A stretch of DNA of 64,000 nucleotides from Steroidobacter gossypii (GCF_016801985.1 NZ_JAEVLS010000004.1:744001-808000), one strand, 5' to 3'; positions 11,465-20,256 are shown, numbered from the stretch's first letter. The notes: generated from the letters alone by a model not told the origin. Program-made: numbers and translations.

Positions 11465-12637
11465 ATGCATCAGCTCTTACCGCGACTCGCTACCCCTCCG
11501 GGCAAATGGATATTGCCGGCCATCGCCATGTGCGCCCTCGCTGGCTGCGGCGCCGATGTGCCCCCTGCCCCGCCCGCGGATGCCGCCGTCGCCCAGCGGC
11601 AGGCACAGGCTTTCGTCGAGGCCATCAAGCCCCGCAACGAAAACCGTCCGGTCATCGCGATCGTTGCCCTGAACGAAGGCACCGAGATCACCGACTTCCT
11701 GCTGACCCACGCCGTGTTACGAAGAGCGGACATCGCCGACGTGCAGGCCGTGGCTCCGCGAGCCGGGCGTGTCTCTTTATATCCGGCTCTGCAGGTCGAA
11801 GTGACTCAGGATCTCGCCAGCTTCGACCTGGCGCATCCCTCGGGCGCGGACTACGTGATCGTTCCGGCCATGAGCGACAGAAACAATGCGGCAATCACGA
11901 CCTGGCTCAAACAACAAGCCGAGCGCGGCGCCAGGATCATCGGCGTCTGCGCGGGCGCACTGGTGGTCGCCAACGCCGGGCTGCTGGATCATCGGCGCTT
12001 TACCACTCATTGGTTCTACCGCGATGAGCTGACCGAAAATCATCCGGACGCGCAGTACGTGCCCCATCAGCGCTACGTCGTCGATGACAACGTCGCCACC
12101 ACCACCGGCATCACGGCCTCAGTGCCGACCATGCTGGCGCTGATCGAAGCGATCGGCGGACGCGACAAAGCACAGAGCCTGGCTGCCGAGTTCGGCGTCG
12201 AGTCGTGGACGCCGGTCCATGACAGCTCACTGTTCGGGCTCAACTTCTCGCGCGGACTGAGCTTCATCCTCAACAAGCTCGCCTTCTGGCGCAACGAGCA
12301 ATGGCGCGTGGACGTGGTGGAGGGCATGGACGACATCGCCCTCGCCTTCACCGCCGACGCCTGGTCCCGCACCGGACACATCGAAGTGAACGCCGCCGCT
12401 CCCGCACCGGTGAAGCTTCGCAGCGGCATCACTCTCCTGCCGGACTCGCCGGCCACAGGCGAGCTCGCAGTGCTTCCTCTCACCGCGAACCTCAACCCCA
12501 TGCAGCAGCTCGATCGCACTTTGTGCGAAATCGACGCACGCTTCGGCGCTGCGCGCAGCGAATGGGTGCGCATGGAGCTCGAGTACCCAGGCCAGCCCGA
12601 CTGCGACGTCGAGCGTTTGAGCAAGATCGATCGCTGA
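11465..12637 (+). CDS. DJ-1/PfpI-like domain lipoprotein
   Basis: 390 residues. The N terminus is a lipoprotein signal with lipobox LAGC and Cys28 as the lipidation site, so the protein should be anchored in the envelope. Residues about 60-240 form a DJ-1/PfpI (class I glutamine-amidotransferase-like) domain, with a nucleophile-elbow Cys162 in IIGVCAGALV and a following TTHW. GlxA/FtrA-type AraC regulators carry this domain fused to a helix-turn-helix, but here the C-terminal 150 residues show none. Function unknown; hydrolase, glyoxalase-like or sensor roles are all possible. ATG 11465 is chosen because it opens the signal peptide. Confidence 0.78.
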   Translation: MHQLLPRLATPPGKWILPAIAMCALAGCGADVPPAPPADAAVAQRQAQAFVEAIKPRNENRPVIAIVALNEGTEITDFLLTHAVLRRADIADVQAVAPRAGRVSLYPALQVEVTQDLASFDLAHPSGADYVIVPAMSDRNNAAITTWLKQQAERGARIIGVCAGALVVANAGLLDHRRFTTHWFYRDELTENHPDAQYVPHQRYVVDDNVATTTGITASVPTMLALIEAIGGRDKAQSLAAEFGVESWTPVHDSSLFGLNFSRGLSFILNKLAFWRNEQWRVDVVEGMDDIALAFTADAWSRTGHIEVNAAAPAPVKLRSGITLLPDSPATGELAVLPLTANLNPMQQLDRTLCEIDARFGAARSEWVRMELEYPGQPDCDVERLSKIDR

Positions 12638-12696
12638 GCTCATCGATGGGCGCGCGGCTGTGGGCGCGCGGAGCCGATGCCTGATCCTTGCGTCGG

Positions 12697-13710
12697 TCAA
12701 CGCTTGTTCGAATTCAAGCCGCGCAGCAGAGCTTGATGAAACTGCTCCGGTGACTCCACTTGCGGCGAATGACCCAGCTCGGGGAATTCCACCAAGGACG
12801 CGTTGGGAATCGTCTTCGCCGCACGCCGGCCCAGCTCGGGATAGTTGCCGAGTCGTGCGGCGATCTGTTTCGGCGCGCGATTCGCACCAGGCGCGGTGCG
12901 GTCCTTGCCGCCGATCAGCAGGAGCGTCGGCGCCGCGATGCGCCCGAACTCATGAACCACCGGCTGAGTGAATATCATGTCCGACGTTTGCGCCGAATTG
13001 CGCATGACGAGCTCGCGTCCACTGCCGGCATACATGCCCGCCTGCATGTCGACCCAGCGGTCATACTCCGGCCGCCACTGGCCGCTGTAGTAATAGCGCA
13101 GCTGATAAGCCTTGATGGTGTCGAAGGTGGTCTTTTGTTCATTCTGATACAGCTGGTCGATGCTTGCATACGGCACGCCCTCGGCTTGCCAATCTTCGAG
13201 GCCGATGGGATTGACCAGCACCAGCTGTTCCACCGCCTGCGGATAACTCAACGTAAAGCGGGCCGCGAGCATGCCGCCCATCGAATGACCGATGACGATC
13301 GCCCGGTCGATGCCGCGCGATGCGAGCAGCGCATGCGTGTTGGCCGCCAGCTGATGGAAGCTGAATTGATACTGGCGAGGCTTGGTGGAGGCGCAGAAGC
13401 CGATCTGATCCGGCGCGATGACACGATAGCCATTGCGAGTGAGCACGTCGATCGTGCGTTCCCAGGTCGCGCTACAGAAGTTCTTCCCATGCAGCAGCAC
13501 GACGCTGCGACCGTTTGACTCCGCGGTCGGAGCGATGTCCATGAACGCCATCGACATCGACTGGCCCTGCGAGGCGAACTCAAAGCGCTGTATCGGGTGC
13601 GGGTAGGTAAATCCTTCCAGCTGCACGCCATAACCGCTCGGTGCTGCCGCTTCGCCTGCTACCGCCCAACTCAGCACCAACAAAATCGCCCCACTCAGCC
13701 GCCTGGTCAT
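12697..13710 (-). CDS. Secreted alpha/beta hydrolase
   Basis: 337 residues with a Sec signal peptide (about 1-22, AVAGEAAA cleavage region), so periplasmic or exported. Alpha/beta-hydrolase fold: oxyanion region VVLLHGKNF (about 70-78), nucleophile Ser143 in VIGHSMGG, acid Asp in GGKDRTAPG (about 270) and catalytic His in FPELGHSPQ (about 318). The family covers esterases, lipases and haloalkane or epoxide hydrolases, and nothing here fixes the substrate. It is convergent with the lipoprotein gene and divergent from the PLP-enzyme gene, about 115 bp from it. Confidence 0.9.
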   Translation of the reverse strand: MTRRLSGAILLVLSWAVAGEAAAPSGYGVQLEGFTYPHPIQRFEFASQGQSMSMAFMDIAPTAESNGRSVVLLHGKNFCSATWERTIDVLTRNGYRVIAPDQIGFCASTKPRQYQFSFHQLAANTHALLASRGIDRAIVIGHSMGGMLAARFTLSYPQAVEQLVLVNPIGLEDWQAEGVPYASIDQLYQNEQKTTFDTIKAYQLRYYYSGQWRPEYDRWVDMQAGMYAGSGRELVMRNSAQTSDMIFTQPVVHEFGRIAAPTLLLIGGKDRTAPGANRAPKQIAARLGNYPELGRRAAKTIPNASLVEFPELGHSPQVESPEQFHQALLRGLNSNKR

Positions 13711-13824
13711 GAAACCTCCGAACGCACGAAAACTCGATTACCATGCCGCGATCGTCGATCCATAGACCTGCGCGACTGCATCCCGTTCGATGTCGCGTGA
13801 AGCTGCGCGCCAAGGAGCGCCACC

Positions 13825-14961
13825 ATGACCGCGTCAGACTTGCTGGACCTGGATACTCCATCCCTGCTGCTGGACGAGCAGCGCATGGAACGAAACATCC
13901 GTCGCCTGCAAAGTCATTTATCCGTACTTCGAGTTCCGTTGCGTCCGCATTTGAAGACGGCCAAGTCGATCGAGATCGCGCAGCGCCTGATGCGAGACCC
14001 CAGTGGTCCCGCCACGGTCTCAACGCTGCAAGAGGCCGAAGCGTTCGCGGATGCGGGGGTGCGCGATCTGCTGTATGCGGTCGGCATCGCCCCAGGCAAG
14101 CTGCCGCGAGTGGTCGCACTCCGGCGACGCGGCGTCGATCTCAGCGTCATTCTAGACAGTCTCGACCAGGCTCGCGCGGTAGCCGCCGCTTGCTCGGAGC
14201 ACAGGATGCGCATTCCGGTGCTGATCGAAATCGATAGCGACGGCCATCGCGCAGGTGTTCAACCGGGCGATCCGCTGCTGATCGAAGTCGGCCGAGTGTT
14301 ACATGAGGGCGGCGCTGACTTGCGCGGCGTGATGACCCATGCTGGCGGTTCGTACGGCAGCCGAAATGCTGCCGAGCTCGAGAACGCTGCCGAACAGGAG
14401 CGCGCGGCCGTCATGCGCTGTGCCGAGGAGCTGCGTGCGGCGGGATTGCCTGCGCCTGTGGTCAGCGTTGGCTCCACGCCGACGGCTCATTTCGCTCGCC
14501 GTCTCGATGGCGTGACTGAAGTGCGCGCTGGCGTGTTCGTGTTCATGGATCTGGTGATGGCCGGCATCGGCGTCTGCTCTGTCGACGACATCGCCATCAG
14601 CGTGCTCGCGGCTGTGATCGGCCACCGCCCAGACAAAAATCAGTTGCTCGTCGATGCGGGCTGGATGGCGCTGTCGCGCGATCGAGGGACGGCCAGCCAG
14701 GCCGTCGACTGGGGTTATGGCCGTGTGTGCGACATCGCGGGTCGCCCCATCGGGGAATTGATGGTCAGTCAGGCCAATCAGGAGCACGGCATCATCGAAT
14801 CGCGCGAGCCTGGCTCGCCCGTGCCAGCGCTTCCGATCGGCACGCGTGTTCGCATCCTTCCCAATCACGCTTGTGCCACCGCTGCTCAGCACCTCGGTTA
14901 CGTCGTGTTGCGCGATGGCGCGCCGGTGGCGCGCTGGCCCCGCATTCCGTCCGGTTGGTGA
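13825..14961 (+). CDS. DSD1/D-threonine aldolase-like PLP enzyme (alanine racemase N-terminal fold)
   Basis: 378-residue cytosolic protein. The N-terminal barrel of the alanine-racemase type carries the PLP lysine in RPHLKTAKS (Lys44). The C-terminal beta domain ends with NHACATAAQH, the His/Cys metal-binding pair of D-threonine aldolases and D-threo-3-hydroxyaspartate dehydratases. These enzymes split D-threonine to glycine and acetaldehyde or dehydrate hydroxy-aspartates or D-serine; I cannot choose between them. AAGGAG at 13814-13819 precedes ATG 13825. Its TGA ends at 14961, the base before the convergent AraC gene's last base. Confidence 0.87.
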   Translation: MTASDLLDLDTPSLLLDEQRMERNIRRLQSHLSVLRVPLRPHLKTAKSIEIAQRLMRDPSGPATVSTLQEAEAFADAGVRDLLYAVGIAPGKLPRVVALRRRGVDLSVILDSLDQARAVAAACSEHRMRIPVLIEIDSDGHRAGVQPGDPLLIEVGRVLHEGGADLRGVMTHAGGSYGSRNAAELENAAEQERAAVMRCAEELRAAGLPAPVVSVGSTPTAHFARRLDGVTEVRAGVFVFMDLVMAGIGVCSVDDIAISVLAAVIGHRPDKNQLLVDAGWMALSRDRGTASQAVDWGYGRVCDIAGRPIGELMVSQANQEHGIIESREPGSPVPALPIGTRVRILPNHACATAAQHLGYVVLRDGAPVARWPRIPSGW

Positions 14962-15627
14962 TCAGCTCGCGCGTTCGGCGCGATGCTTGATGAGCCGCAG
15001 GATCGCGGGGCCGGCGTTTTCCTGGGCGAACGTGCGAGCAGCTGGCTTGTCTGGCCGAGCTCCAGCGCCCGCTTGTCGCGCCTGTTCTCGGCGCCATGCG
15101 TGTGGAGTCACTCCGACTACGCGGCGAAACTGGCGCGTAAGATGCGACTGATCGCACAGGCCGCAGGCGAGCGCGATCTGGCAAAGCGGTTCGCTGGTCG
15201 TCAGCATCAGTTCCTGCGCGCGCTCGACGCGCCGCCTCGCGATGTACGCGAATGGAGCCTCCCCGAATGTCACCCTGAAAGAGCGAAAGAAGTGACCAGC
15301 GCTGATTTGCGTGAGCGCGAGCAGATCAGCGGTGCTGATAGACTGGCTCAGATTCTCCTCGATGTACTGAACCACACGATTGGCCTGCCAGCGCGGAAAG
15401 GCCCCGCGCAACACCGGCGAGGAAACGCGCGATGCGCTGTCGGGATTGCGGCTGCCCAGGAGCAAGGCAGTTGCGCGGGCCAAGTACCTCTGGGCAGCCT
15501 GACGATCGCGACCGACCTCGGCTTGTGCGAAGGTGAGCAGCTCCAGCAAGGTAGATGCGAGCGGCGCCGCATCGACCCGAGCTTCACTATCCTGCGTGTT
15601 GGGCACTGAGATACTGACCATCGACAT
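14962..15627 (-). CDS. AraC family transcriptional regulator
   Basis: 221 residues with a C-terminal AraC/XylS double helix-turn-helix (about 85-185): the first helix set lies around QYIEENLSQSIS and the second around IALACGLCDQSHLTRQFRR, ending GVTPHAWRR. The N-terminal 80 residues are short and have no recognisable cupin or DJ-1 sensing domain, so the effector, if any, is unknown. It is convergent with the PLP-enzyme gene and heads away from the NTF2-like gene. Confidence 0.88.
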   Translation of the reverse strand: MSMVSISVPNTQDSEARVDAAPLASTLLELLTFAQAEVGRDRQAAQRYLARATALLLGSRNPDSASRVSSPVLRGAFPRWQANRVVQYIEENLSQSISTADLLALTQISAGHFFRSFRVTFGEAPFAYIARRRVERAQELMLTTSEPLCQIALACGLCDQSHLTRQFRRVVGVTPHAWRREQARQAGAGARPDKPAARTFAQENAGPAILRLIKHRAERAS

Positions 15628-15761
15628 CCCCCCGGAAATGATCGCTCAGCGGCACCGGCCGCCATCAGTTCATCGCGTCAACCTCTGCGAAACATCATGG
15701 CCGCGATGGGCGCGGGCGCCGAGTAACGAGTTGCAAGGAGCTGTAAAACAGCTGGCGTCTG

Positions 15762-16226
15762 TCAGTACGAGCCGCGCAACAGGTCGTCCAAACGAGAAGT
15801 GCCCGACAGGTCTCGCAGAACGACGAGCTGAACGATCTTGTGTTCGGCGAGCGTGAAGTAGAGATGAACTTCCAGCGGGTCGGGGAGCCCGCGCTTGTCG
15901 AAGTTGCCGTCGGCCTGCGCCGTGACGATGCAGTGACCGTAGTGCTCGATACAGTGCACCGGACGAAGTGACAATTGCTGCCCCAGGACATCGCATTCGG
16001 CCCACCGGCCGATGGCAGCCAAGCCACGCCACTCCTGCAATTGATCGTTGACGATGGAATCCGGGGCAAAGACTCGGAGCAACCCCGTCAGATCACCGGC
16101 ATTGGTTGCCTCGAAAAATTGTGCGACTTCGAAAGGAAGAATGGAGTTACCTGAGCGACTGCTCACGCGAAAGCCTCCTGCGAGGGTCGCGCGCCCTCGA
16201 TTGAACTGCTCTCTATCGTGGGGCAT
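15762..16226 (-). CDS. NTF2/SnoaL-like fold protein
   Basis: 154 residues. The segment from about residue 32 has the SnoaL/NTF2-like pattern (VAQFFEATNAGDLTGLLRVF, then a WRGLAAIGRW helix and beta strands). Such proteins are cone-shaped isomerases, hydrolases or ligand-binding proteins. No catalytic Asp-His pair can be assigned with confidence. The first 25 residues (HDREQFNRGRATLAGGF) may be untranslated, with a start further in. It lies 61 bp downstream of the large ATPase regulator on the same strand and may be co-transcribed with it. Confidence 0.7.
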   Translation of the reverse strand: MPHDREQFNRGRATLAGGFRVSSRSGNSILPFEVAQFFEATNAGDLTGLLRVFAPDSIVNDQLQEWRGLAAIGRWAECDVLGQQLSLRPVHCIEHYGHCIVTAQADGNFDKRGLPDPLEVHLYFTLAEHKIVQLVVLRDLSGTSRLDDLLRGSY

Positions 16227-16286
16227 CGCGCGCCGTGGCGCGCGTAGGAAGGTGTAAAACGGTGTAAATCGTGGGCGGGTCGATCG

Positions 16287-19169
16287 TTACGAGCGAGCCT
16301 CGGTTAGCGAACTCCAGGCCTCGATCAATTCGCGCGCCATCTTGAGATCGCGCGTCAGCTGCCCTTCCGTAAAACGATCGTAAATCGCCTGCAGCGTGCT
16401 GTACGCTTCCTGCACGCGCCCTTGTTGCGCGAGCAGCTTTCCCAGAGCCATCGCAGCACGCAACTCCAGGCTGAGTGCGCTCTGACTGCTCGCGAGCTCG
16501 AGCGAGCGCCGGCACATGGCTTCGGCAGCCCGAGCATCCAGCCGACCAGACGCAGTCCCGATCTCCGCTCGCGTGCGCAACAGCTCTGGCATATCGAAAG
16601 CGCCATTCTGCGCCTCGGCGCGTTCGAGCGCCGCAGTGATCATCGCTTCAGCCTCTACGATCTCGTCGCAATGGAGCAACGCCTCCGCCATCGATCGACT
16701 CAGCGCAGTCGTAATCACGTGATGTCTCTCCGCATGCAAGATGCCGAGCGCCTCGCGAAGCCGGTCCACCGCAGCCCGGCAATCGCCCTTGAGCAAAGCG
16801 ACTTCACCTGAAAGCGCGATACCCACCGCTTGGTACGGACGTAGCGAATAACGGCTGGCATGTTGGATGAGCCGGCTCACCAGCGCGTCGGCTTCGTCGA
16901 CATCTCCTCTCCAGAGAAACACCGTCGCGGAATAAATCTGCGCGATGCATTTGTTGACTGGATGCTCGCCTTGCTCGGCTTCTTCCACCGACTGGCGGGC
17001 AACCTGGGCCGCACGATCGACACTGCCCGTCATCCAGAGCGTACGCGCCAGGACGATCAGCGCTCGAGTGCGATGACCGTATCCAAACAGATCGATCTTG
17101 GTGACGCCGCGCGCGGCGGCCTGTTTGAAGGCCTCTTCGGAGTGTCGCAAGGCGCCTGCCTGATCGCCGATCAAATGAAAGGCGCACCCCACCATCCACT
17201 CCGCCATCACGATGCCGGCGGAAGAATCCATCCGACGCGCAAGCTCGATGCTACGCCGGCCGACCTCGACCGCGCCGGTGAAGTCGCCGATACGGGTCAT
17301 GAAAATGTGCAAGCCTGCGAGCAGCGAAAGCTCGCGCTGCTGATCGCCCAGCGATCGGGCGAGCCGCAGGCCATGCTCGATCGACTCTCGGACGTCGTTG
17401 CCGTTGCCACGAGTAAACATCGCGGATATCGCGAGCGCTTCCTGCAAGATCAGGTGGGTGGTGGAGCCCGCTTTCGCACCGAGTCGCAGCAGCGCGAGCT
17501 CGCACCAGTGAAAGCAATCCTCCAGCAACGATCTTTCCAGAAAACGTGGCGCGCACAGCGCCGCCAGCCGAACACCCAACGCGCTGTCGCCCGCATCGGC
17601 GAATGCCCAGTCGAGCGCTGCGCGCACGCTTCCGACTTGCACGAAAGCACGGTCGGCGTCGCTCGGCTTTCTACCACGCTCGCTGTCGCCGAGGCGGGCG
17701 ATCAAATACTCGGCGAGCCGGCGCGACACAGTGGGAAACTCGCCCGAGTCCACCAGCTTGGCCGAAGCATAGGCACGCGTCGTATCCAGAAGTCGCAGGT
17801 ACGACACCCCGTTCAGCATCGATGAGGAAAGCAACGATTTGTCGATGAGACTTTCGATCGCCTCGGTGACCGCGGCTTCATCGAGTGCTGCGTCCGCTGC
17901 AATCCGTTGCGCGGCGCTCAGATCGAACGGGCCGACGAACACGGACAATCGATACAAGACACGGCGGTCGGTATCGGAGAGCAGGTTGTAGCTCCAGTCG
18001 AGCATGGCCTGCAGGGTTTGATGTCGAGGCAGCGCGCTTCGCCTGCCCTGCCACAGCAGGTTGAAGCGATGGTGGAGCAGTTCTGCCGTGCCGCGTACGC
18101 CATGCGAGCGCACGCGCCCCGCGGCCAACTCGATGGCGAGCGCAATGCCATCCATTCTTCGGCAGATCTCGCCGGCGAGCGCAGCGATCTCGTTCGTCAG
18201 TTGCTCGCCCGCACCGGTGGCTGCCACGCGGTCCATGAACAACTGGACTGCCGGAAAGGACATGGCATCCGCGGCGGTCAAGGCTTCGACCGGCGGAGGG
18301 GCCTCCAACGGGGGCAGGATGTGAACGTGCTCGCCCTCGACGCGCAGCGACTCGCGACTGGTCGCGAGCAAATGCGTCTGCGGCGCGGATCTGTACAGCC
18401 ACTCGGCGAGATCTGCGGCTTTGTCGATCAGATGCTCGCAGTTGTCCAGCACCAGGAGCGTCCGGCGCGAGGCGAGAAAGGCAAGGATGCTCGGCCTGGG
18501 ATCTTGCGACGGGACTTTCAGGCCAAGCACGCCGGCGATCGTTCCGGGTATGAGCGATGCGTCGGTGAGCGAGCCCAGATCGACGAAATATACGGCGCCG
18601 TCGAACGCATCGAGCATTCTGTGCGCCACGAAGATCGCGACCGTGGTCTTGCCCATGCCGCCGGGGCCGACAATGCTCACGAAGCGATGCTTCGTGAGCA
18701 GCTCGTCCAGCTCCACGATCGAATCGTCGCGTCCGACGAGCCGCCCGAGCTTCTCGGGCAACGAGTGCTCGTGAGCGGTCGAAGCGGCGCCTGGCGGCGG
18801 TTGTTGCAGCCGGGGCGACGATTTTTGCGAGGACGAGTCGCTCCGCACTCGTTTGGTCGGACCAACGAAACTGTAGCCCCGGCCCGGCACGTTGACGATG
18901 TAGCGAGCGCCCCCCGTGCGCTCGCCCAGGCACTTCCGGAGGCTCGCCACGTTGACACGCAGATTGGCGTCGTCGACCACCAGTCCCGGCCAGGCCCGCG
19001 CAATCAACTCTCGGCGAGTCAGCACCTCCCCGGGCCGCTCGACCAATGCGATCAGCAGGTCGAGCGCGCGGCTGCCGATCTCGACGACCACTCCATTGCG
19101 CTGTAGCAACCGCCCCGCCACGTGCAGACGATACGGACCGAATTCGACAATCTCGTCACTCGCCGGCAC
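16287..19169 (-). CDS. Winged-helix / NB-ARC-like ATPase / TPR transcriptional regulator
   Basis: 960 residues. Residues 1-105 are an OmpR/PhoB-type winged-helix DNA-binding domain (SRALDLLIALVERPGEVLTR and YIVNVPGRGYSFVG). A linker leads to a STAND-type ATPase with Walker A GPGGMGKTT (about 168) and Walker B LLVLDNCEHL (about 243). The C-terminal 450 residues are helical with TPR-like repeats (YSATVFLWRGDVDEADALV, MALGKLLAQQGRVQEAYSTL). No receiver domain is present, so it is not a two-component response regulator. Proteins of this build (compare MalT/AfsR in principle) bind an inducer and oligomerise on ATP to activate promoters. The inducer is unknown. Confidence 0.87.
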   Translation of the reverse strand: MPASDEIVEFGPYRLHVAGRLLQRNGVVVEIGSRALDLLIALVERPGEVLTRRELIARAWPGLVVDDANLRVNVASLRKCLGERTGGARYIVNVPGRGYSFVGPTKRVRSDSSSQKSSPRLQQPPPGAASTAHEHSLPEKLGRLVGRDDSIVELDELLTKHRFVSIVGPGGMGKTTVAIFVAHRMLDAFDGAVYFVDLGSLTDASLIPGTIAGVLGLKVPSQDPRPSILAFLASRRTLLVLDNCEHLIDKAADLAEWLYRSAPQTHLLATSRESLRVEGEHVHILPPLEAPPPVEALTAADAMSFPAVQLFMDRVAATGAGEQLTNEIAALAGEICRRMDGIALAIELAAGRVRSHGVRGTAELLHHRFNLLWQGRRSALPRHQTLQAMLDWSYNLLSDTDRRVLYRLSVFVGPFDLSAAQRIAADAALDEAAVTEAIESLIDKSLLSSSMLNGVSYLRLLDTTRAYASAKLVDSGEFPTVSRRLAEYLIARLGDSERGRKPSDADRAFVQVGSVRAALDWAFADAGDSALGVRLAALCAPRFLERSLLEDCFHWCELALLRLGAKAGSTTHLILQEALAISAMFTRGNGNDVRESIEHGLRLARSLGDQQRELSLLAGLHIFMTRIGDFTGAVEVGRRSIELARRMDSSAGIVMAEWMVGCAFHLIGDQAGALRHSEEAFKQAAARGVTKIDLFGYGHRTRALIVLARTLWMTGSVDRAAQVARQSVEEAEQGEHPVNKCIAQIYSATVFLWRGDVDEADALVSRLIQHASRYSLRPYQAVGIALSGEVALLKGDCRAAVDRLREALGILHAERHHVITTALSRSMAEALLHCDEIVEAEAMITAALERAEAQNGAFDMPELLRTRAEIGTASGRLDARAAEAMCRRSLELASSQSALSLELRAAMALGKLLAQQGRVQEAYSTLQAIYDRFTEGQLTRDLKMARELIEAWSSLTEARS

Positions 19170-19468
19170 GCCAGACCTTCCGCTGCAATGTTTGTTTTCC
19201 GGTCTCCGCCATCAACCACGCAGTCCTCATCCCGCCAGCATCATGCTCGGATCTCGCGCGTTGAATACGATCGCCTCGGTCGGCTAACCCTACCAGCGAT
19301 TAGCTACTTCGCCCATTGTAATAATAATGCAACCCGACATTGCATTGGTCGCACACCCACGGCGTGCGGACGCCCGCTATGCGCGGGCGCTGCCCGTCGA
19401 TGGCCGCAGCGAAGAAATCCAGGAAGGCCCCGATATCGTGCCATCCACCGGTTCGACCGCCGCGCCGC
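19170..19468. other. Non-coding leader of the winged-helix/ATPase regulator gene
   Basis: About 300 bp between the regulator's start and the stop of the RidA-like gene, both minus strand. Seen: a minus-strand TACAAT hexamer (19315-19320), close to a sigma-70 -10 box, and just upstream of it a perfect inverted repeat (19326-19346). I see no gene here. Confidence 0.5.
19326..19346. promoter_or_regulatory. Inverted repeat AATGCAA-N7-TTGCATT, candidate operator
   Basis: Perfect 7-bp arms around a 7-base spacer, in an AT-rich patch five bases upstream of a minus-strand TACAAT box, about 155 bp from the start of the winged-helix/ATPase regulator. Position suggests an autoregulatory or inducer-dependent binding site. 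No second copy was seen near the neighbouring genes. Confidence 0.35.
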
Positions 19469-19915
19469 TCACACCACCGCTGTGAAACTGATCTCGACCA
19501 GTTGTTGAGGAAAGGCGAGGCGCGTCGTTCCCACAATCGTGCTGGTGCAAAGGGGCCGATCCTTGCCATACGCGGCCTTTCGCACCTGACCGGCGACGAC
19601 GAACGCAGCCTGAAAATCCGTCGCGTAGATCACCTCTGCCACCACGTTGTCCAGGTTCGCGCCGAATTGTGCGAGCACCCGCTCCGCGTTCTCGTAGGTC
19701 GTGCGCATCTGCAGAGCCATGTTCGAGCTGTCGATGATCTTGCCCGCATCGTCGACGACTGCCGGGCCCACCAGTTGGCCGCGCTCGTCGTGGCTGAGCT
19801 GTCCCGAGATGTAGATGGTATTGCCCACCTTCACCGCCTGGGCATAACCGTATGCTTCCTCCCACGGTACCCCGAGTTGGGCGAACTGTTCCACGACGCC
19901 GCTCTGTGTGCTCAT
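19469..19915 (-). CDS. RidA (YjgF/YER057c/UK114) family protein
   Basis: 148 residues with the RidA fold (GNTIYISGQLSHDERGQ, then the NMALQMRTTYENAERVL helix). Canonical RidA hydrolyses reactive enamines/imines through an Arg preceding the last strands. At the aligned place here (CTSTIVGTTRLAF) that Arg seems replaced by Ser, so this may be one of the Rid2-7 subfamilies without that deaminase activity. ATG 19915 is chosen; the frame stays open upstream to 20218 only because it runs through a tRNA-Ser-like sequence, which should not be translated. Confidence 0.85.
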   Translation of the reverse strand: MSTQSGVVEQFAQLGVPWEEAYGYAQAVKVGNTIYISGQLSHDERGQLVGPAVVDDAGKIIDSSNMALQMRTTYENAERVLAQFGANLDNVVAEVIYATDFQAAFVVAGQVRKAAYGKDRPLCTSTIVGTTRLAFPQQLVEISFTAVV

Positions 19916-20110
19916 AGTCTGCGCTCCCGATGCAGTGACAACGGATGGGTATCCACCATCGCACTCTCGTGCCCACTCGGTATTGGACGTGGCTATCGAT
20001 ATTGGACGCGACTGTCGTCCCAGGAGTCGCAGCAGTGCGATCTGCGATCGAACATTTGCGCCCGAATGTGTGACGAGGGAGGAACCGAACGGATTCTCGC
20101 CACTTCCGAT

Positions 20111-20124
20111 CCGCCATATGGCGG
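20111..20124. repeat. Perfect 14-bp palindrome CCGCCATATGGCGG
   Basis: Self-complementary over all 14 bases and overlapping the 3' end of the degenerate tRNA-Ser copy. The intact tRNA has ATATGGCGG at the same place but not the CCGCC half, so the palindrome is specific to this copy. Confidence 0.6.
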
Positions 20125-20207
20125 AGAGGGATTCGAACCCTCGTAGGGACGTAATGCCTCCAACCGATTCCAAATCGGTGCCGTTGTGACCGCTTCGGAA
20201 CTCTGCC
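20119..20207 (-). pseudogene. Degenerate tRNA-Ser copy (anticodon loop reads TGG)
   Basis: An 89-nt minus-strand sequence very similar to the intact tRNA-Ser at 21406-21498, with the same D-arm, long variable arm and T-loop. Differences: a 4-base deletion in the 3' acceptor/T region, a rewritten 5' acceptor strand (GGCAGAG instead of GGAGAGG), swaps in the variable arm, and loop TTTGGAA instead of TTCGAAA, which places TGG (proline) at the anticodon. GGCAGAG could pair with CTCCGCC (20120-20126) at six of seven positions, but the acceptor and T stems together are one pair short. Most likely a pseudogene or attachment-site copy. Confidence 0.75.
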
Positions 20208-20227
20208 AATTCGATCAAAGAATCTTC

Positions 20228-20256
20228 TTTATACTTCAGCCGCTTACCCAGAGAAA
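20228..20256 (-). promoter_or_regulatory. Candidate promoter upstream of the degenerate tRNA-Ser
   Basis: Minus strand: -35-like TTTCTC (20251-20256), 17-base spacer, -10-like TATAAA (20228-20233), about 20 bases from the tRNA 5' end. The -35 hexamer and spacing equal those assigned to the intact tRNA gene, although the flanks are not otherwise alike. The -35 match to consensus is weak. Confidence 0.35.

Noticed and set aside
19916-20218. N-terminal extension of the RidA-like protein
   Set aside because: The extension SGHNGTD...TSLRGFE is simply the in-frame reading of the degenerate tRNA-Ser; ATG 19915 gives the normal family length.
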